Notes under the pieces: model-generated | What the model was told of the DNA's origin: nothing | What the model saw: only the letters and a program-made list of their open reading frames with translations | Databases searched by the model: none | In this document: piece after piece, positions 1-11,400 of the stretch | Position numbering within the stretch: position 1 is the first letter of the stretch | How the letters are laid out: each line of letters opens with the position of its first letter | Origin: Silene conica | Taxonomy: Eukaryota > Streptophyta > Magnoliopsida > Caryophyllales > Caryophyllaceae | Assembly: GCA_029255685.2 (NCBI GenBank) | Contig: CM055318.2 | Location: 29,376,001-29,440,000, forward strand | DNA length: 64,000 nt | Direction: 5' to 3' | Program-made: the position numbers and the translations under genes

Positions 1-868
1 CTGCCAATATGGAAGTTCCCAAAAAATAGATTTTTTCTTCCATAGACAGCTTGATTCCTTCATCTTAACAGTCTTACCAAAAACTGTTTTTATATCTTTA
101 ACCCGCTCATATACCTCTTTCCCGCTCAGTGGTTTACGGGCTACTTCTTCCTCCACTTTTCCATTAAAGGGAAGTTTTTTTTTCCTATAAGGGTGAAAGC
201 GCTTGAGTAACCTTCTATTATTCAGGTAAACGTATTTCCCAGAATGTGTTGAATATGTGGATTTCATGTCATCATCACATATAGGACATGCTTTCTTTCC
301 CTTCACTTTATATCCCGACAAATTACCATAGGCAGGATAGTCATTAATGGTACAAAATAACATTGCCCGCAACATGAAATTCTCATTAGCATGCGCATCG
401 AACACTCTTACACCTTCGTACCATAACTTCTTAAGATCATCAATAAGTGGGGCAAGGTAAATATCGATGTCATTCCTTGGTTGCTTAGGCCCTGATATTA
501 GAAGTGACAGCATAATGTACTTCCTCTTCATGGTTAACCAGGGAGGCAAATTGTAAATCACTAAGAGAACTGGCCATGTGCTATGTAAACTGCTCATACT
601 ACCAAATGGGTTCATCCCATCCGTGCTAAGCCCAAGTGTCAAATTTCTAACTTCATTCTTAAATTCAGGGTACTTATCATCAATTATTTCTCATTGAGGA
701 GAATTCGCTGGATGCCTAAGCTTCCCGTCTTTCTTCCTCCCCTCAGCATGCCACCTCAAATACCTAGCACCACTCTTGATAGAAAACAAACGTATAAGGC
801 GTGGTATTATTGGAAGATACCATAACACCTTTGCTGAAGGATACTTCTTACCATGCTCAAACTGAATC
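1..868 (-). pseudogene. TNP2-type CACTA transposase, central part
   Basis: Translated on the minus strand this is a classical TNP2 transposase: a block with LGLSTDGMNPFGSMSS (an Asp of the presumed DDE/D centre, about 640-620), then WPVLLVIYNLPPWL, RKYIMLSLLISGPKQP, GNDIDIYLAPLIDDL-like and CTINDYPAYGNLSGY blocks, then KGKKACPICDDD. The protein would cut and join transposon ends in the nucleus. The frame is open over most of the length, but one TGA lies near 694-696 (context NSPQ-stop-EIID). It is separated from its upstream part by the gypsy insertion at 869 and runs off the window at position 1. Domain recognition is by remembered family motifs; the exact catalytic residues are not proven here. 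Confidence 0.88.
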
Positions 869-1820
869 TATAACATCCCGCATTTTCGTCAATTATATTT
901 TAAAGGTTTTAATTATTTTACGGGATAAAATAATATTTTAATATTTAATGTTAAGTTGTTTTAAAATAATTCATAGGATCCGTCTTAAGAACCTTAGGTC
1001 CTTAAGACGAATACAAACTTGGTAAAGTTAAGTTCACATCATAAATATCCGTTCAAGTATCCTAACCCGTTTCATTTAACACGGAAAGGACAATCCTCCA
1101 GCCCCTTAAAATCAAGTGTGTCGACATTCTTCATCCTCAAGAACAAAATAATAACAGTAAACTCATACTCACAAAACCTCCATTTATATTCATCCTCTTT
1201 TGCTTATTTCTTCACCATCCGTTCATCAAATCAAGGTAATAATAACATTTTCGGAATCCTCACCGAATTTCCAAGCCATCTATCACTTTGGTTTTGCATT
1301 TCATCAACTTCGAAAATCGGGCTGTTTTGCCTAAACTCCGTTTCCGGTCCGTAATCTCGGTCTTCGTGCTTGTAGGTGTGAGCTTGGACGACCCGGAAGT
1401 TGATAGCTTCGTTGTAGAGGAGGATCTTTAAGCCGGATTGCATTTAAGGTGACGATAATGAGAAAACTCGGCCTTATTGTGAATATTAGCACTCGTGATG
1501 TTGTTCTTCTTATTGTTTCTGATTTTTGTTAAAGATTGATGTTTAATGGACTTAGTATCATGTTTAGGATTGTTCTTATGTGAAGAATTCATGGGTTGTG
1601 ATGTTGTTATATGTTCTTAAGCATATTTTCAGTTTTCACAAAGTTAAGACGGATACATTGAATTAATCGTTTGAGGATTGTTATGGAATTTGTTTGCTGT
1701 TAGATAGTGGTATTGGATGATTGGAAATGTTGGGTAAACTTTACTTGTAGCAGTTTTGAAGAATTGGTGTCGATTTTTGGAGTTATCGAATAGGCTGGAA
1801 GTTGCGAATATCGTTTCAGG

Positions 1821-2190
1821 CTCTCTGAGTCGGTCGACCGGCTGGGAGCGTCTTTGTTGTGTTTTGCGAATTCTGAAGGAATTAGGCTTGGGACTGCCAG
1901 CCGGCCGACCGGCTGCCTGCCGACCGGCTGGTGGTCTCTTGTGTTATTTAGCGTTTTGTCAAAGAACATATTGTAAAGGGAGCCCAGCCGGCAGACCGGC
2001 CGCCTGCCAGCCGGCTGGGAGTACATTGGGGTATGGGCTGCGAGTTTTTGAGAACCTGTGATTGGGTTCCCAGCCGGCCGACCGGCCGCCTGCCGACCGG
2101 CTGGGAGTCCCTTCCTGTGTGTTTTTTTTATCAAAGAAAGGAAGGCAAAGAGGATCACCAGCCGGCCGACCGGCTGGGGATCCCTGTAGG
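1821..2190. repeat. GC-rich hairpin array in the gypsy 5' LTR
   Basis: Five units, each built around cagccgg...ccggctg with an intervening gaccggc or gcctgcc, spaced about 70-90 bp, at roughly 1821-1850, 1889-1937, 1979-2022, 2066-2112 and 2152-2190. The bases flanking each core differ between units but pair with each other within the unit (for example gggactg with tggtctc; gggttcc with gggagtccc). Homologous arrays occur at 19786-20165 and 33564-33962. Confidence 0.8.
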
Positions 2191-2469
2191 CTGTATGGTT
2201 TGTAATTCGCGTATAACTTTTAAACGGTTGATCGGTTTTGATTGAAACTCGTTTTGTGTACCTTTGATATGTGTTTGAGGTCCCCGGAGGATGGGCGACA
2301 CTATATTGGGTTCGGGAATGGAGAGAGAATAGAGACCCCCCCGGTCGGGCAACCGAAAGGGAAACCGGCTCTCCCTCAACTTAGTTCCCGGGGTCAATTA
2401 AGTGTTGGTTAGAAGTTAAGAAAAGTAGAACTATAGATTAGTTCGTAGACTTGGATGATATTGTATTGA

Positions 2470-2690
2470 TGCGTATTAAGTTATGCCTTAAGCTGGCCTC
2501 TGAACTTAATACGTGAGCTGTTTGTCATATATGGGGATATGCCTTAAGCTGGCCTCTGAGCCCTATATGTGTATGTTTGTCGTGTCTGGGACATGCCTTA
2601 AGCTGGCCTCTGAGTCCAGACATGTTTGTGGTGATCGCGTTGGAACATGCCTTAAGTTGGCCTCTGAGTCTGACGAGTAGAGCAGCTGCA
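2470..2690. repeat. CTTAAG-loop hairpin array, units 1-4 (gypsy 5' LTR, left)
   Basis: Four copies of ATGCCTTAAGCTGGCCTCTG (one with TTGG) at 2482, 2539, 2593 and 2646. Each is embedded in flanking arms that differ between units but are complementary within the unit: cgtattaagtt/aacttaatacg (11 of 11), catatatgggg/ccctatatgtg, tgtctgggac/gtccagaca, cgttggaac/gtctgacg. The array continues after the copia insertion at 14320-14690. Confidence 0.85.
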
Positions 2691-2985
2691 CAACGGGGCA
2701 TTTAGGCCGTAACACCTCACCCGGTGTTGGGGCTGGTGTCCTTGACAATTAAGTACAATGACTTATTAAATCTCTTTAAGGATCACAAGGGCATACTTTT
2801 GTATTATTACCAGTTAATCCACGTTTATCAATAACGGTTGGCTTGCTAGATAAGTTTGACGTTATTGTCATACGGATGGCGGTGATCAACTGGTCCCTAT
2901 ACGTCACACCTATAGGACACGTTTGAGAGATGTGAAGGTATGAAAATACAATCACATTTATGCCGGATATGACTAAACAGTTAGT

Positions 2986-5366
2986 ACCGAGGGATCGACA
3001 AATTCTGCATCACTACACGTGAGTGAAGAGCCACGCCCAGAGGAGACACCCCGAGAGGAGACACCCCGAGAGAAGGATTATCAAACACCCAAGACCAATG
3101 TTCTGAAGATTCCTACCATATCACCACGGCAGGTTGTAAAAGGTTTTCATTAAGAAGGATCTGTAAGCTTTGCATTTAAAACACTATCTAGTTCAAAGTC
3201 GATGAAAAAAGTTTTAAAACACTAATCTATCTATGCAGGGGTCTCACATGCAATCACTCTCACTAAAAGGAGTGCAATCACTACAAGTGACTGAGGATCC
3301 ACCCGTGACCAATGTTTTGAAGACTCCTGGCCCAGTAACACAACAGGTATATATGTAAGCTTTTCATTAAAGACGCTACTTTATAGTAAATGAAAAAAGT
3401 TTGAAATTATACTATAACTTAAATTTTCAGGCTTGGAAAGATTGTGAGCTATCACTGCCAAACAAATCATCGAAGATAGTGGCTTCAGGAATGGTATACC
3501 TATCAAGTAAGGACGAATTTGTTTCCATTCATGGCATTGCCCTTCGTGATGGTTTTAGCAAAGTGTCAATCAAGAAAATCTATTCTGGGTCGGAAAATGT
3601 TGATTTACCAATGCCTGTTGGTGATATGATAACATTGACTCATGCTAAGGGTTCATTTATTCAGTGGCCGCAAAGTCATATACATAGTCCTGTTGAGAAG
3701 GTAACTAAAATTTCTAGCTAGTATATATAATGATATAAGATACACTGAGAGTTATACCATTTATCAACTTATTTATGCCAACTTTTAGATAACCATGAAA
3801 AAGAATGATCAAGGAAAAAATAAAGCAGCAGCAGCAAAGAAGTCCAAGCCTCAGAAGTGTTCGCCCTCGATTTCGCCATCTTTCCTTGGAATTGAAGTTA
3901 GTCCCAATTTTAAGCAAAAGCAGAGGACCATGGATTTGAAGTTATTAGCAACTGAGGCTCGGGTTTTAAAGGCAAGTGGGACAATGATCAGTGTTCCCAT
4001 TGACGAACATGTGTTACACAATGAACAAACTTGCTACATTAGTTATGAGGAGGTTGTTCATTTGTTAGATGAACAAATGATTAGTGCCTCTCACATCACA
4101 CTCTTTATGAGGTTCGGTCTCTTTGTTTAAGCTTCCCCTTTGCAATCCCATTAGTATATATCTGATAATATGCAAACTAGTACTAGATAGTTACTATGGA
4201 TTCTTATTGTTGTAGTTATTTGAGTGATCTTGCCGATACCATGCAAATTAGTAGTCACTATGGATTCTTGTGCCCAGAGACATTGTCCTCAGAATCTGTT
4301 GCTCCGGATGAAAATTATCGATCCGATTATGTTGCTAGGGCAATGACATGTACCGATTGTGGAAAAGGTCGGAAACTTATATTTGCTCCATATGCCCAGG
4401 GGTACGTAATTATAAATTTCTTTTCATAGTATTATTATTGATGACTTGATTAATTATTTTATTGTTTTTTGTCAATATTTAAGTTGATATCTTCGTTGTA
4501 TTTTTCTATAACTTGTAGTAAGCATTGGATGTTGGGCGTGATCAATCCGGCTCAAAGTACAGTGTATTGGTGTGATCCTGCCGGACATACAGAGCCTCGT
4601 CAATTTTTCATGGATACAATTACCAAGTATGTCTAACTTATTTCTGATCTTTTTTATTTTGCCTTCATATATTATACCTCCCGTTGTTACTCCCCTGCAT
4701 TTGCCTTAAAATGTTTCTGTAGGCTAGGAACAAAAGTTAAGCCACCCAAAAGCCATCAATCATAGACCTTAGCTTGTTTTTCTATTATACTTTAAATTAA
4801 CGCTTCATTATCAACTAAAACTGAATAAATATATAAACCTGGCTATCTATATATACAGGGCCTTTGTGAAAAGGAACTCTATCGATCCACTTGCAAAATA
4901 TGAGGCCAATGGCGTTGTTTGGAAAAAGATTAAGGTACTCCTTGTATATATAGTATATATATCTATATATATATATATATTAACATAAATATTGTTTCTC
5001 TTATTAAGTATAGTACATGTGCGTGAAGTATTTATTTATAATATGAGCTACCCTTTCAGGCCCCTTTGCAGCCTTGTGGTTCCGTTTTATGTGGATATTA
5101 TATTTGTCGATACATGTTGGACGTCATCAAAGGAAGATATGTTACTATTACTCCAAATGTACGTATGTTTTTGGTTTTTTAGTTCATTTTACTTATATAT
5201 ATAGGAGTCTTGGATAAAAAAATTCTAACCAATTTTGAAAATTTATTTGTAGTTCATGCTTAGAGCCCCATTGACATATCCGCTTGAGCTGATTGACGAG
5301 GTGAGGGATATATGGGCTAACTTTGCGCTCCAGTTTAAGTCAGCCATGAACGATGATGAAGTTTAG
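2986..5366 (+). CDS. CACTA-encoded DUF8039-like / Ulp1-type cysteine protease (5'-truncated, spliced)
   Basis: Inferred exons with GT-AG borders: 2986-3132 (start lost), 3239-3346, 3431-3700, 3789-4111, 4216-4401, 4519-4626, 4859-4934, 5060-5158, 5253-5366 (TAG stop). Reading phase is kept across all of them with no internal stop. Exon 3 (GMVYLSSKDEFVSIHGIALRD, about 90 residues) resembles the DUF8039 module common in plant transposon proteins. The C-terminus is a C48/Ulp1 peptidase: His in KHWMLGVI (4519 onward), Asp in VYWCDPAGH, and Gln plus Cys in LQPCGSVLCGYYICRYM (5060-5120), a full His-Asp-Cys set. Such proteases remove SUMO or related modifiers; their role in CACTA elements is unknown. 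The first two exons end in related words (TNVLKIPTISPRQ and TNVLKTPGPVTQQ), pointing to an exon duplication. Confidence 0.8.
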
Positions 5367-5598
5367 CTTAAGTACATACGTATTGTATCTAGAATTTGTG
5401 GATCGGAAAGTATGTTGTATATATGAATGATGTAGCTTAGTTGTTGGAGCAATGTTATATGAATGATGTAGCTTAGTTGTTGGAGCAATGTTATATGAAT
5501 GATGTAGTTGTTGGAGCAATGTTATTGTACGTTTATTTGCAGGAAAAATTATAGGCCGGATGAATTATAAATTAAATTATTAAAAAAAAAATAGCAGG

Positions 5599-6085
5599 TG
5601 CAAAGAGAATGGTTATGTTCTCAAGCGTGCTCTATTAATTCAAAAATATGGCGCGAAGTTTGAACAAACGAGAACGGTTCATCAGGAAACCGTGCTGGAA
5701 AGTGTGGTCAAAGAGACTGTTGAACATGTGCAAAGAGAACGGTTCAAAACAGAACCGTTCTGGTAAGTTACCTAAGAGAACGGTTTAAAAGGGGAAAGAG
5801 AACGGTTGGGCAGGAGAAAAGAGAACGGTTCAAAATAGAACCGTTCTGGTAAGTGACCTAAGAGAACGGTTAAAAAGGGTAAAGAGAACGGTTAAACAGG
5901 GCAAAGAGAACGGTTGAGCATGACATAAGAGAACGGTTCCCTACTGAACCGTTCTGGTAAGTGCACAACTAAGAGCACGGTTGAACCGTTCTCTTAGGTA
6001 AAGAGCACGGCCAGGGGGAGCACGGTTCCGCCACTCATAGGAGAACGGTTTTTAACCGTCTTCGTATCTGTATTTTGTAGTAGTG
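5599..6085 (+). repeat. CACTA B subterminal repeat field and right terminus
   Basis: At least ten copies of agagaacggtt or its complement aaccgttctct, many paired back to back so that short hairpins form, ending in the terminal ttttgtagtagtg. In CACTA elements subterminal arrays of 10-20 bp motifs are the binding sites of the element's DNA-binding protein. The same word dominates both ends of CACTA C. Confidence 0.8.
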
Positions 6086-6756
6086 TAGCTAATACGGATT
6101 GCATGATTAATTCGTAAAATTAAATATAAACGGTTATATTTAATTAAATATTGTATTCGCGTATTAATATAAACAGTTATATTAATTTGGGTAATTATAC
6201 AATATCGTAATTTTATCAGACCATTATTAATACATCGACTGCATTAATATCTGATAACATGCATACGATTTATAAACAAAACCCGCGAATAAAGTTTAGC
6301 TAAATGGGTCGAATCACAAATTAGAATAAGGTAAGAGTGGAAAGCCCACTCCTACCCTATTGGAAATTTCGGCCAAAAGAGCTACATAAGGAGGAGGACT
6401 CTCCTTATGTCAGGGACTCTTGTTTCACTGTTTAAACAAATCTCAAGGAAAAATTAGGGTTTTGAGAGCTTTCTTCTCCCAAAACCTCAGATCTCACATC
6501 TAAAACCTAAATAGCTCTCCCAATATTGCAAGGCAGTTGGAGAGGATTTCTAGCACACGCGGCCACGTCTCATTCTAAGTCTTGGGTGCAAGTTATAGGA
6601 GGGAATTTGTAGTAATTCCTGTTCTTAGGCCTTTCGCACAAGGACTAAAGGTTGATTTCTTTTTCATGCTTTTTATTAACTTATGACTATAATCACAATT
6701 GTATGTTTCATTATAATCCTGCAAGTTTGGGGCGAATACATGCTTTATTCCCCACA

Positions 6757-6994
6757 AGTGGTATCAGAGTCAGGCCATGAAAATTTTACCTTTGTGTTTT
6801 TCGTAAGTTTTAAAACCTGAAAAATCGTCTTCTGCCGCTAAGTCGGTCGATCGACCCCCCGTTGCGGTCGGTCGACCGCCTCCTGCGTGTTTTTCTGTTT
6901 CGACAGTTTATCTTTTGTGAGAAATCGTGTTCAGAAACTCGGTTTCGTGTTTTGTGGTCGGTCGACCTGTTTTTCGGGTCGGTCGACCATTCTG

Positions 6995-7043
<49 letters not shown>

Positions 7044-8409
7044 TTTTTGTCAGGTGGTCGGTAGACCTGTTTTTTGGGTCGGTAGACCACCCCTGTAACA
7101 GACTCGTTTTTTTTTTTTATTTCCGAAAATAACATGTTTTATTTTCACATGGCCTTTAGTAATATACTATATACGGAAATAGTATATTATTAATTTTGTG
7201 AAACGGTTCACCCTCGTTTGATACATATTATTTTAAAACGGTTTAAAATAATAGGATTATAAACTTATTAAAATTAAAGTGGTTAAAACGGTATAATCAC
7301 ATAATTTTAATCCTAAAAGGTGGTTTGGTAAAAATTTGTTAATCATAATAACAGTATTATGTCATGTATGAATTTTAATTTAGTTGATGCATTTTATTTA
7401 TCGTCTTGTTGAATGTCTAATGAATGCTTTCAATAACGTATTTAATTTTGCAAACGGTTGTAACTTAGTGTGGCCTTAGAAGATTGTGTGACCGTAATGA
7501 TGGGACATAGTCTTGCTTGTAATCTTGAGATCTTGAATCTCCGTTTTGGGTTTTTGCCATGTAATTACTTTTGTATTTAAATTAGAATGTATCTAGGACT
7601 ACTTTTGTAATTTAAATTAGTAATTTTGTGAAGACCAAAGACAAGACGGAGACCGGATGCTCACTCCCGCTGCAAGGACCAAGATGGAACATCAAGACAA
7701 GCTTCTAGGGTCCAACGGTGGATTCCAAGTTGTTTTATGTTTATTTAGGTAGGATAGGCCACACTAGGACTTTTTATTTACGTTTATTGCTTTCTTTTTA
7801 TGCTTTCATCGATAATAGCTTGCATCATATTCCGCCTAAAACCAAACCACCTATATCATGCCTGAAAACTGACTCATGTAGAGGTTACGCGTTAGTTTTC
7901 TGTGACAATACAGATGTCACATGTCAATTGCAAAGCCATCACTTTATTTAATTCATTCACGCATATGCTAGATATTAGTTCACTTAATATGAATAAATAA
8001 AAGTTGATGGGGTCTTCCTCGTATAACCAAAAATTGAGACTAGTCTTTATAAATCAGCCTCCCATGAATCCCTTCTTCGTCGGTAGGCATAATATGACCC
8101 CTTCTACGTCGGGTAAGTGGGAACAGATGATTTATTTTATCTCAACATCATGGTCACTCGATACTATCTAGTGACTGAGATGGACTAATAGATAGGATAT
8201 ACAGAAATCTATCGACCAAGAGTTCCAACGGTGGAATTAGCCAAACTGTGGGCTTATCAATATACGGAAATTGAGTCTTGGGATCGTTTATATAATTCTT
8301 GAGGGAGATCAATTATAGACTTAAATCACAACAATAAGTTGCTTATATGGTTTTGTTTTATCTTCTTTTCAGTGTAGAACACGTTCATTAAAACTGCTGT
8401 ATAACTAAA
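6757..8409 (+). other. Copia 1 untranslated leader with palindromes and a 42-A/9-T run
   Basis: The 1.65-kb leader between the 5' LTR and the polyprotein start. It opens with the tRNA-Met-type primer-binding site. From 6840 to 7095 it carries several copies of ggtcggtcgacc or ggtcggtagacc, arranged so that neighbouring copies can pair. Between them lies an uninterrupted run of 42 A (6998-7039) followed by 9 T (7040-7048). Short open frames here are repeat-driven. No other feature is seen. Confidence 0.7.
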
Positions 8410-11400
8410 ATGGCTGGTGAAGACCCAATGCCAAGTGCCAAGCTAGCACGTGAATCCTGGCTAAAGGCCTTCATGGACTCCATGAATCAGTCCACAAGAC
8501 TGAGGAATGATGGGTCAAACTTCTCTGACTGGGAGGCAGCACTACGGAATGCTGCCATTGCTGACGGAAAGCTCAAGTACTTAACTGAGCCCATTCCGCC
8601 ACACCCAGGAACTGGAGCTAGAGCTAACGAAGTTCGCGCTCATAGCGACTTCGTCATGGAAGCGGGTGCGATAAAGAACGTACTCATCTATGCAATGGAA
8701 TCCAATTTGCAAAGACGCTTCATAACCCATGGTGCAAACAAGATTTTCACCACGCTCACTAACGAATTCTTAAAGGCTCCGAGAATCGTTTCTTATGAGC
8801 ATACCTGTCGCTTCTTTGAGGCGAAACTCCAGAAGGGCCAAGCTGTTAGCCCACATATTCTTCACATGATTGAGAATATCGAGAAACTGGAGGCCCTAAA
8901 CTGCAAGATCAGTGAGAACATAATCGTTGATCGAATGCTTCATTCGCTTCATGATGGGTTCGCCCTCTTCAGGGCCAACTATTACATGAACGACATGAAG
9001 AAGACTCCTCATGAGCTCCACTCCTTTCTCGTACAGACTGAGAAGGATCTGAAATTAAGTGGGAGCGTGAAGCAAGATGTTCTCATGATCTCCAGTAAGG
9101 GTAAGGGTAAGGGTAAAGCTAAAGCTCAGGGCGACCTAACAGTAGGCAAGCCCAAGTTTAAGAAGTCAGGATTTACTAAGAGTGGGCCAGGTGAGTCAAG
9201 CAACTCACAGGGCAAAACAAAGAGCAAGGATACTAGCATGGAATGTCACCATTGCCACAAGACTGGGCATTGGAGGCGCTCATGCCCCGTGTATCGCGAG
9301 GACATTAAGGCAGGCCGCGTTACTCCTGTTGGTATGTCTTCTTCTTCTTTTATTCACATGATTGAGATTAACCACGCAAGTTGCGGAACTTGGGTACTTG
9401 ATACTGGTTGTGGTTCTCATCTATGTAATCATGTGCAGGGCCTCCGAAACCAAGAACCCCTAATCAAGGGTGAGGTGGACCTGCGTGTCGGGAATGGAGC
9501 ACGTGTTGCTGCAGTCTCGAAGGGAACATACGTGATCCAGCTTCCAAGTGGATTCGAGTTATTTTTATATAACTGTTATTATGTTCCTAGTTTGTCCAAA
9601 AACATTATTTCAGTTTCTGCGCTTGACAAACTCGGCTTTTCATTTGTAATAGAGAATAATAGCTGTATTTTCTCCTTACACAATATGATTTATGGCAAGG
9701 CAGTTTCCATGAATGGAATTTATGTTTTAGATCAAACCACCGAGATATTACATGTAAATAATAAAAGGTTAAAGGTAGGTGACAAAGATCAAACTTACTT
9801 ATGGCATTGTCGTATGGGACACATAAATGAGAAACGCGTAAAACAGCTCATACAGAACGGAGCTATCTCGCCCTTTGATTTCGAATCATATGGCACGTGT
9901 GAATCATGTCTCATCGGCAAGATGACTCGTATTTCCTTCAAAGGTGTTGGAATGCGCGCTGCCGACCTATTAGGACTCATACATACGGACGTATGTGGCC
10001 CTATGTCGATCAACGCACGAGAAGGCTATAGGTATTTCATCACTTTCACGGATGATTTGAGTAGATATGGCTATGTCTACTTGATGAAACATAAAAGTGA
10101 ATCCTTTGACAAGTTCAAAGAATACCAGAATCGGGTACAGAACCAGCTGGGTAGAAAGATTAAAGCACTACGTTCTGATCGTGGTGGTGAGTATCTTTCA
10201 CACGAGTTTGATCAACACCTTAAAGACTGTGGCATCGTGCTACAATTAACTCCACCTGGAACACCACAATTAAATGGTGTGTCCGAACGGAGAAATCGAA
10301 CTCTACTCGATATGGTTCGATCCATGATGAGTCACACCGTTGTGCCTGATTCATTGTGGGGCTATGCTCTTTTGTCGGCCGCTCTAATACTTAACCGAAG
10401 TCCTTCTAAAGCTGTTGACAAGTCTCCATACGAATTATGGAAGGGAACGGTCCCTAACTTGTCCTTTATTCGGGTTTGGGGCTGCGAGGCTTATGTCAAG
10501 TGGAGACACGAGGATAAGCTCGGCCCGCGATCGGTCAAGGCATACTTTATAGGTTATCCAAAGGGAACTTTTGGTCATTACTTCTACTCGCCAACCGAAC
10601 AACGTGTTTTTTTTGCGGCTAGTGCGACGTTCTTAGAGAAAGAATTTCTCGAGAACAAGTCGAGTAATAGAACTTTCGATTTATCGGAGGTTCAAGAACC
10701 AACTACCGAGCAACCACTGGAGGAAACAGTTCCTTCAACCGAGGCTGCGGTAGATATTCCTGAGGAACCAAGGAGGTCGGGAAGAGTCTCCATTCCTCCG
10801 GACAAATACATTGGTATGGTCGAGGAACATGATATGGATGACGTCTTACTTCTAGAGGGTAATGAACCCACAACCTATAAAGGTGCCATGACCAGTTCTG
10901 ACTCAAAGCTATGGCTAGAAGCCATGCAATCCGAGATGGACTCCATGTATGAGAACAACGTGTGGGATCTTGTGGACATACCTGCAAAGGTGCGTCCCCT
11001 TCAATGCAAATGGCTTTACAAAATAAAGCATGCCGTGGAAGGACAACAAGATATCCACAAGGCTAGACTAGTTGCTAAAGGTTTCACTCAAGTGCCAGGC
11101 TTGCACTATGATGAGATCTTTGCACCCGTAGTCATGCTACGTTCCATTCGGATTATCTTAGCGATCGCCGCATTTCATGATTATGAAATATGGCAAATGG
11201 ACGTTAAAACCGCCTTCTTAAACGGTTATTTGGAGGAAGAGTTGTACATGGTACAACCCGAGGGTTTTATCGATCCAGCACATCCTAAGAAAGTTTGCAA
11301 GCTTAAGCGTTGCATCTATGGACTTAAGCAAGCATCGCGGAGTTGGAATCATCGCTTCGACCAAGTGATAAAAGAGAATGGGTTCATTCGATCAGTCGAG

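Larger units (their letters stand above)
869..2724 (+). repeat. Gypsy 5' LTR, left portion
   Basis: Matches the 3' LTR from 18831 to about 20701 almost base for base. It ends at the copia target duplication CCCGG (2720-2724) and resumes at 14305. It contains a GC-rich hairpin array (1821-2190), a variable-stem element with a ccggctctcc tail (2325-2385) and the first four units of the CTTAAG-loop hairpin array (2470-2690). Open frames across the GC-rich stretch are repeat-driven and not genes. Confidence 0.88.
2986..6085 (+). mobile_element. CACTA element B, right part, inside the copia 1 5' LTR
   Basis: A segment absent from the copia 3' LTR. The right terminus ttttgtagtagtg ends at 6085. 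The left terminus is missing: the segment begins in coding sequence, so the left end was deleted. Subterminal repeats agagaacggtt and its inverse fill 5600-6070, and a roughly 40-bp unit (atgatgtagcttagttgttggagcaatgttata) is tandemly repeated at 5423-5525. The coding region encodes a Ulp1-like protease (separate entry). The subterminal motif and terminal repeat are the same as in CACTA C at 22356-29328, so B and C belong to one family. Confidence 0.85.

Noticed and set aside
1756-2245. Open frames across the gypsy LTR (up to 152 codons)
   Set aside because: Low-complexity products of the GC-rich hairpin array, present at equivalent places in all three LTR copies; not genes.
2470-2690. Regularly spaced 20-bp repeats resembling a CRISPR array
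   Set aside because: The window is a plant genome, the spacers are not unique inserts but complementary arms of each unit, there are no cas genes, and the array lies inside an LTR.
3011-3020. cactacacgt read as the left terminus of CACTA B
   Set aside because: The sequence from 2986 through this point is in frame with the protease exons, so it is coding and the true left terminus is missing.
4945-4982. AT dinucleotide run
   Set aside because: An ordinary microsatellite within an intron of the CACTA protease gene.
6757-6770. tggtatcagag considered as a tRNA gene remnant
   Set aside because: It is the primer-binding site complementary to the tRNA-Met 3' end, directly after the LTR; no cloverleaf is present.
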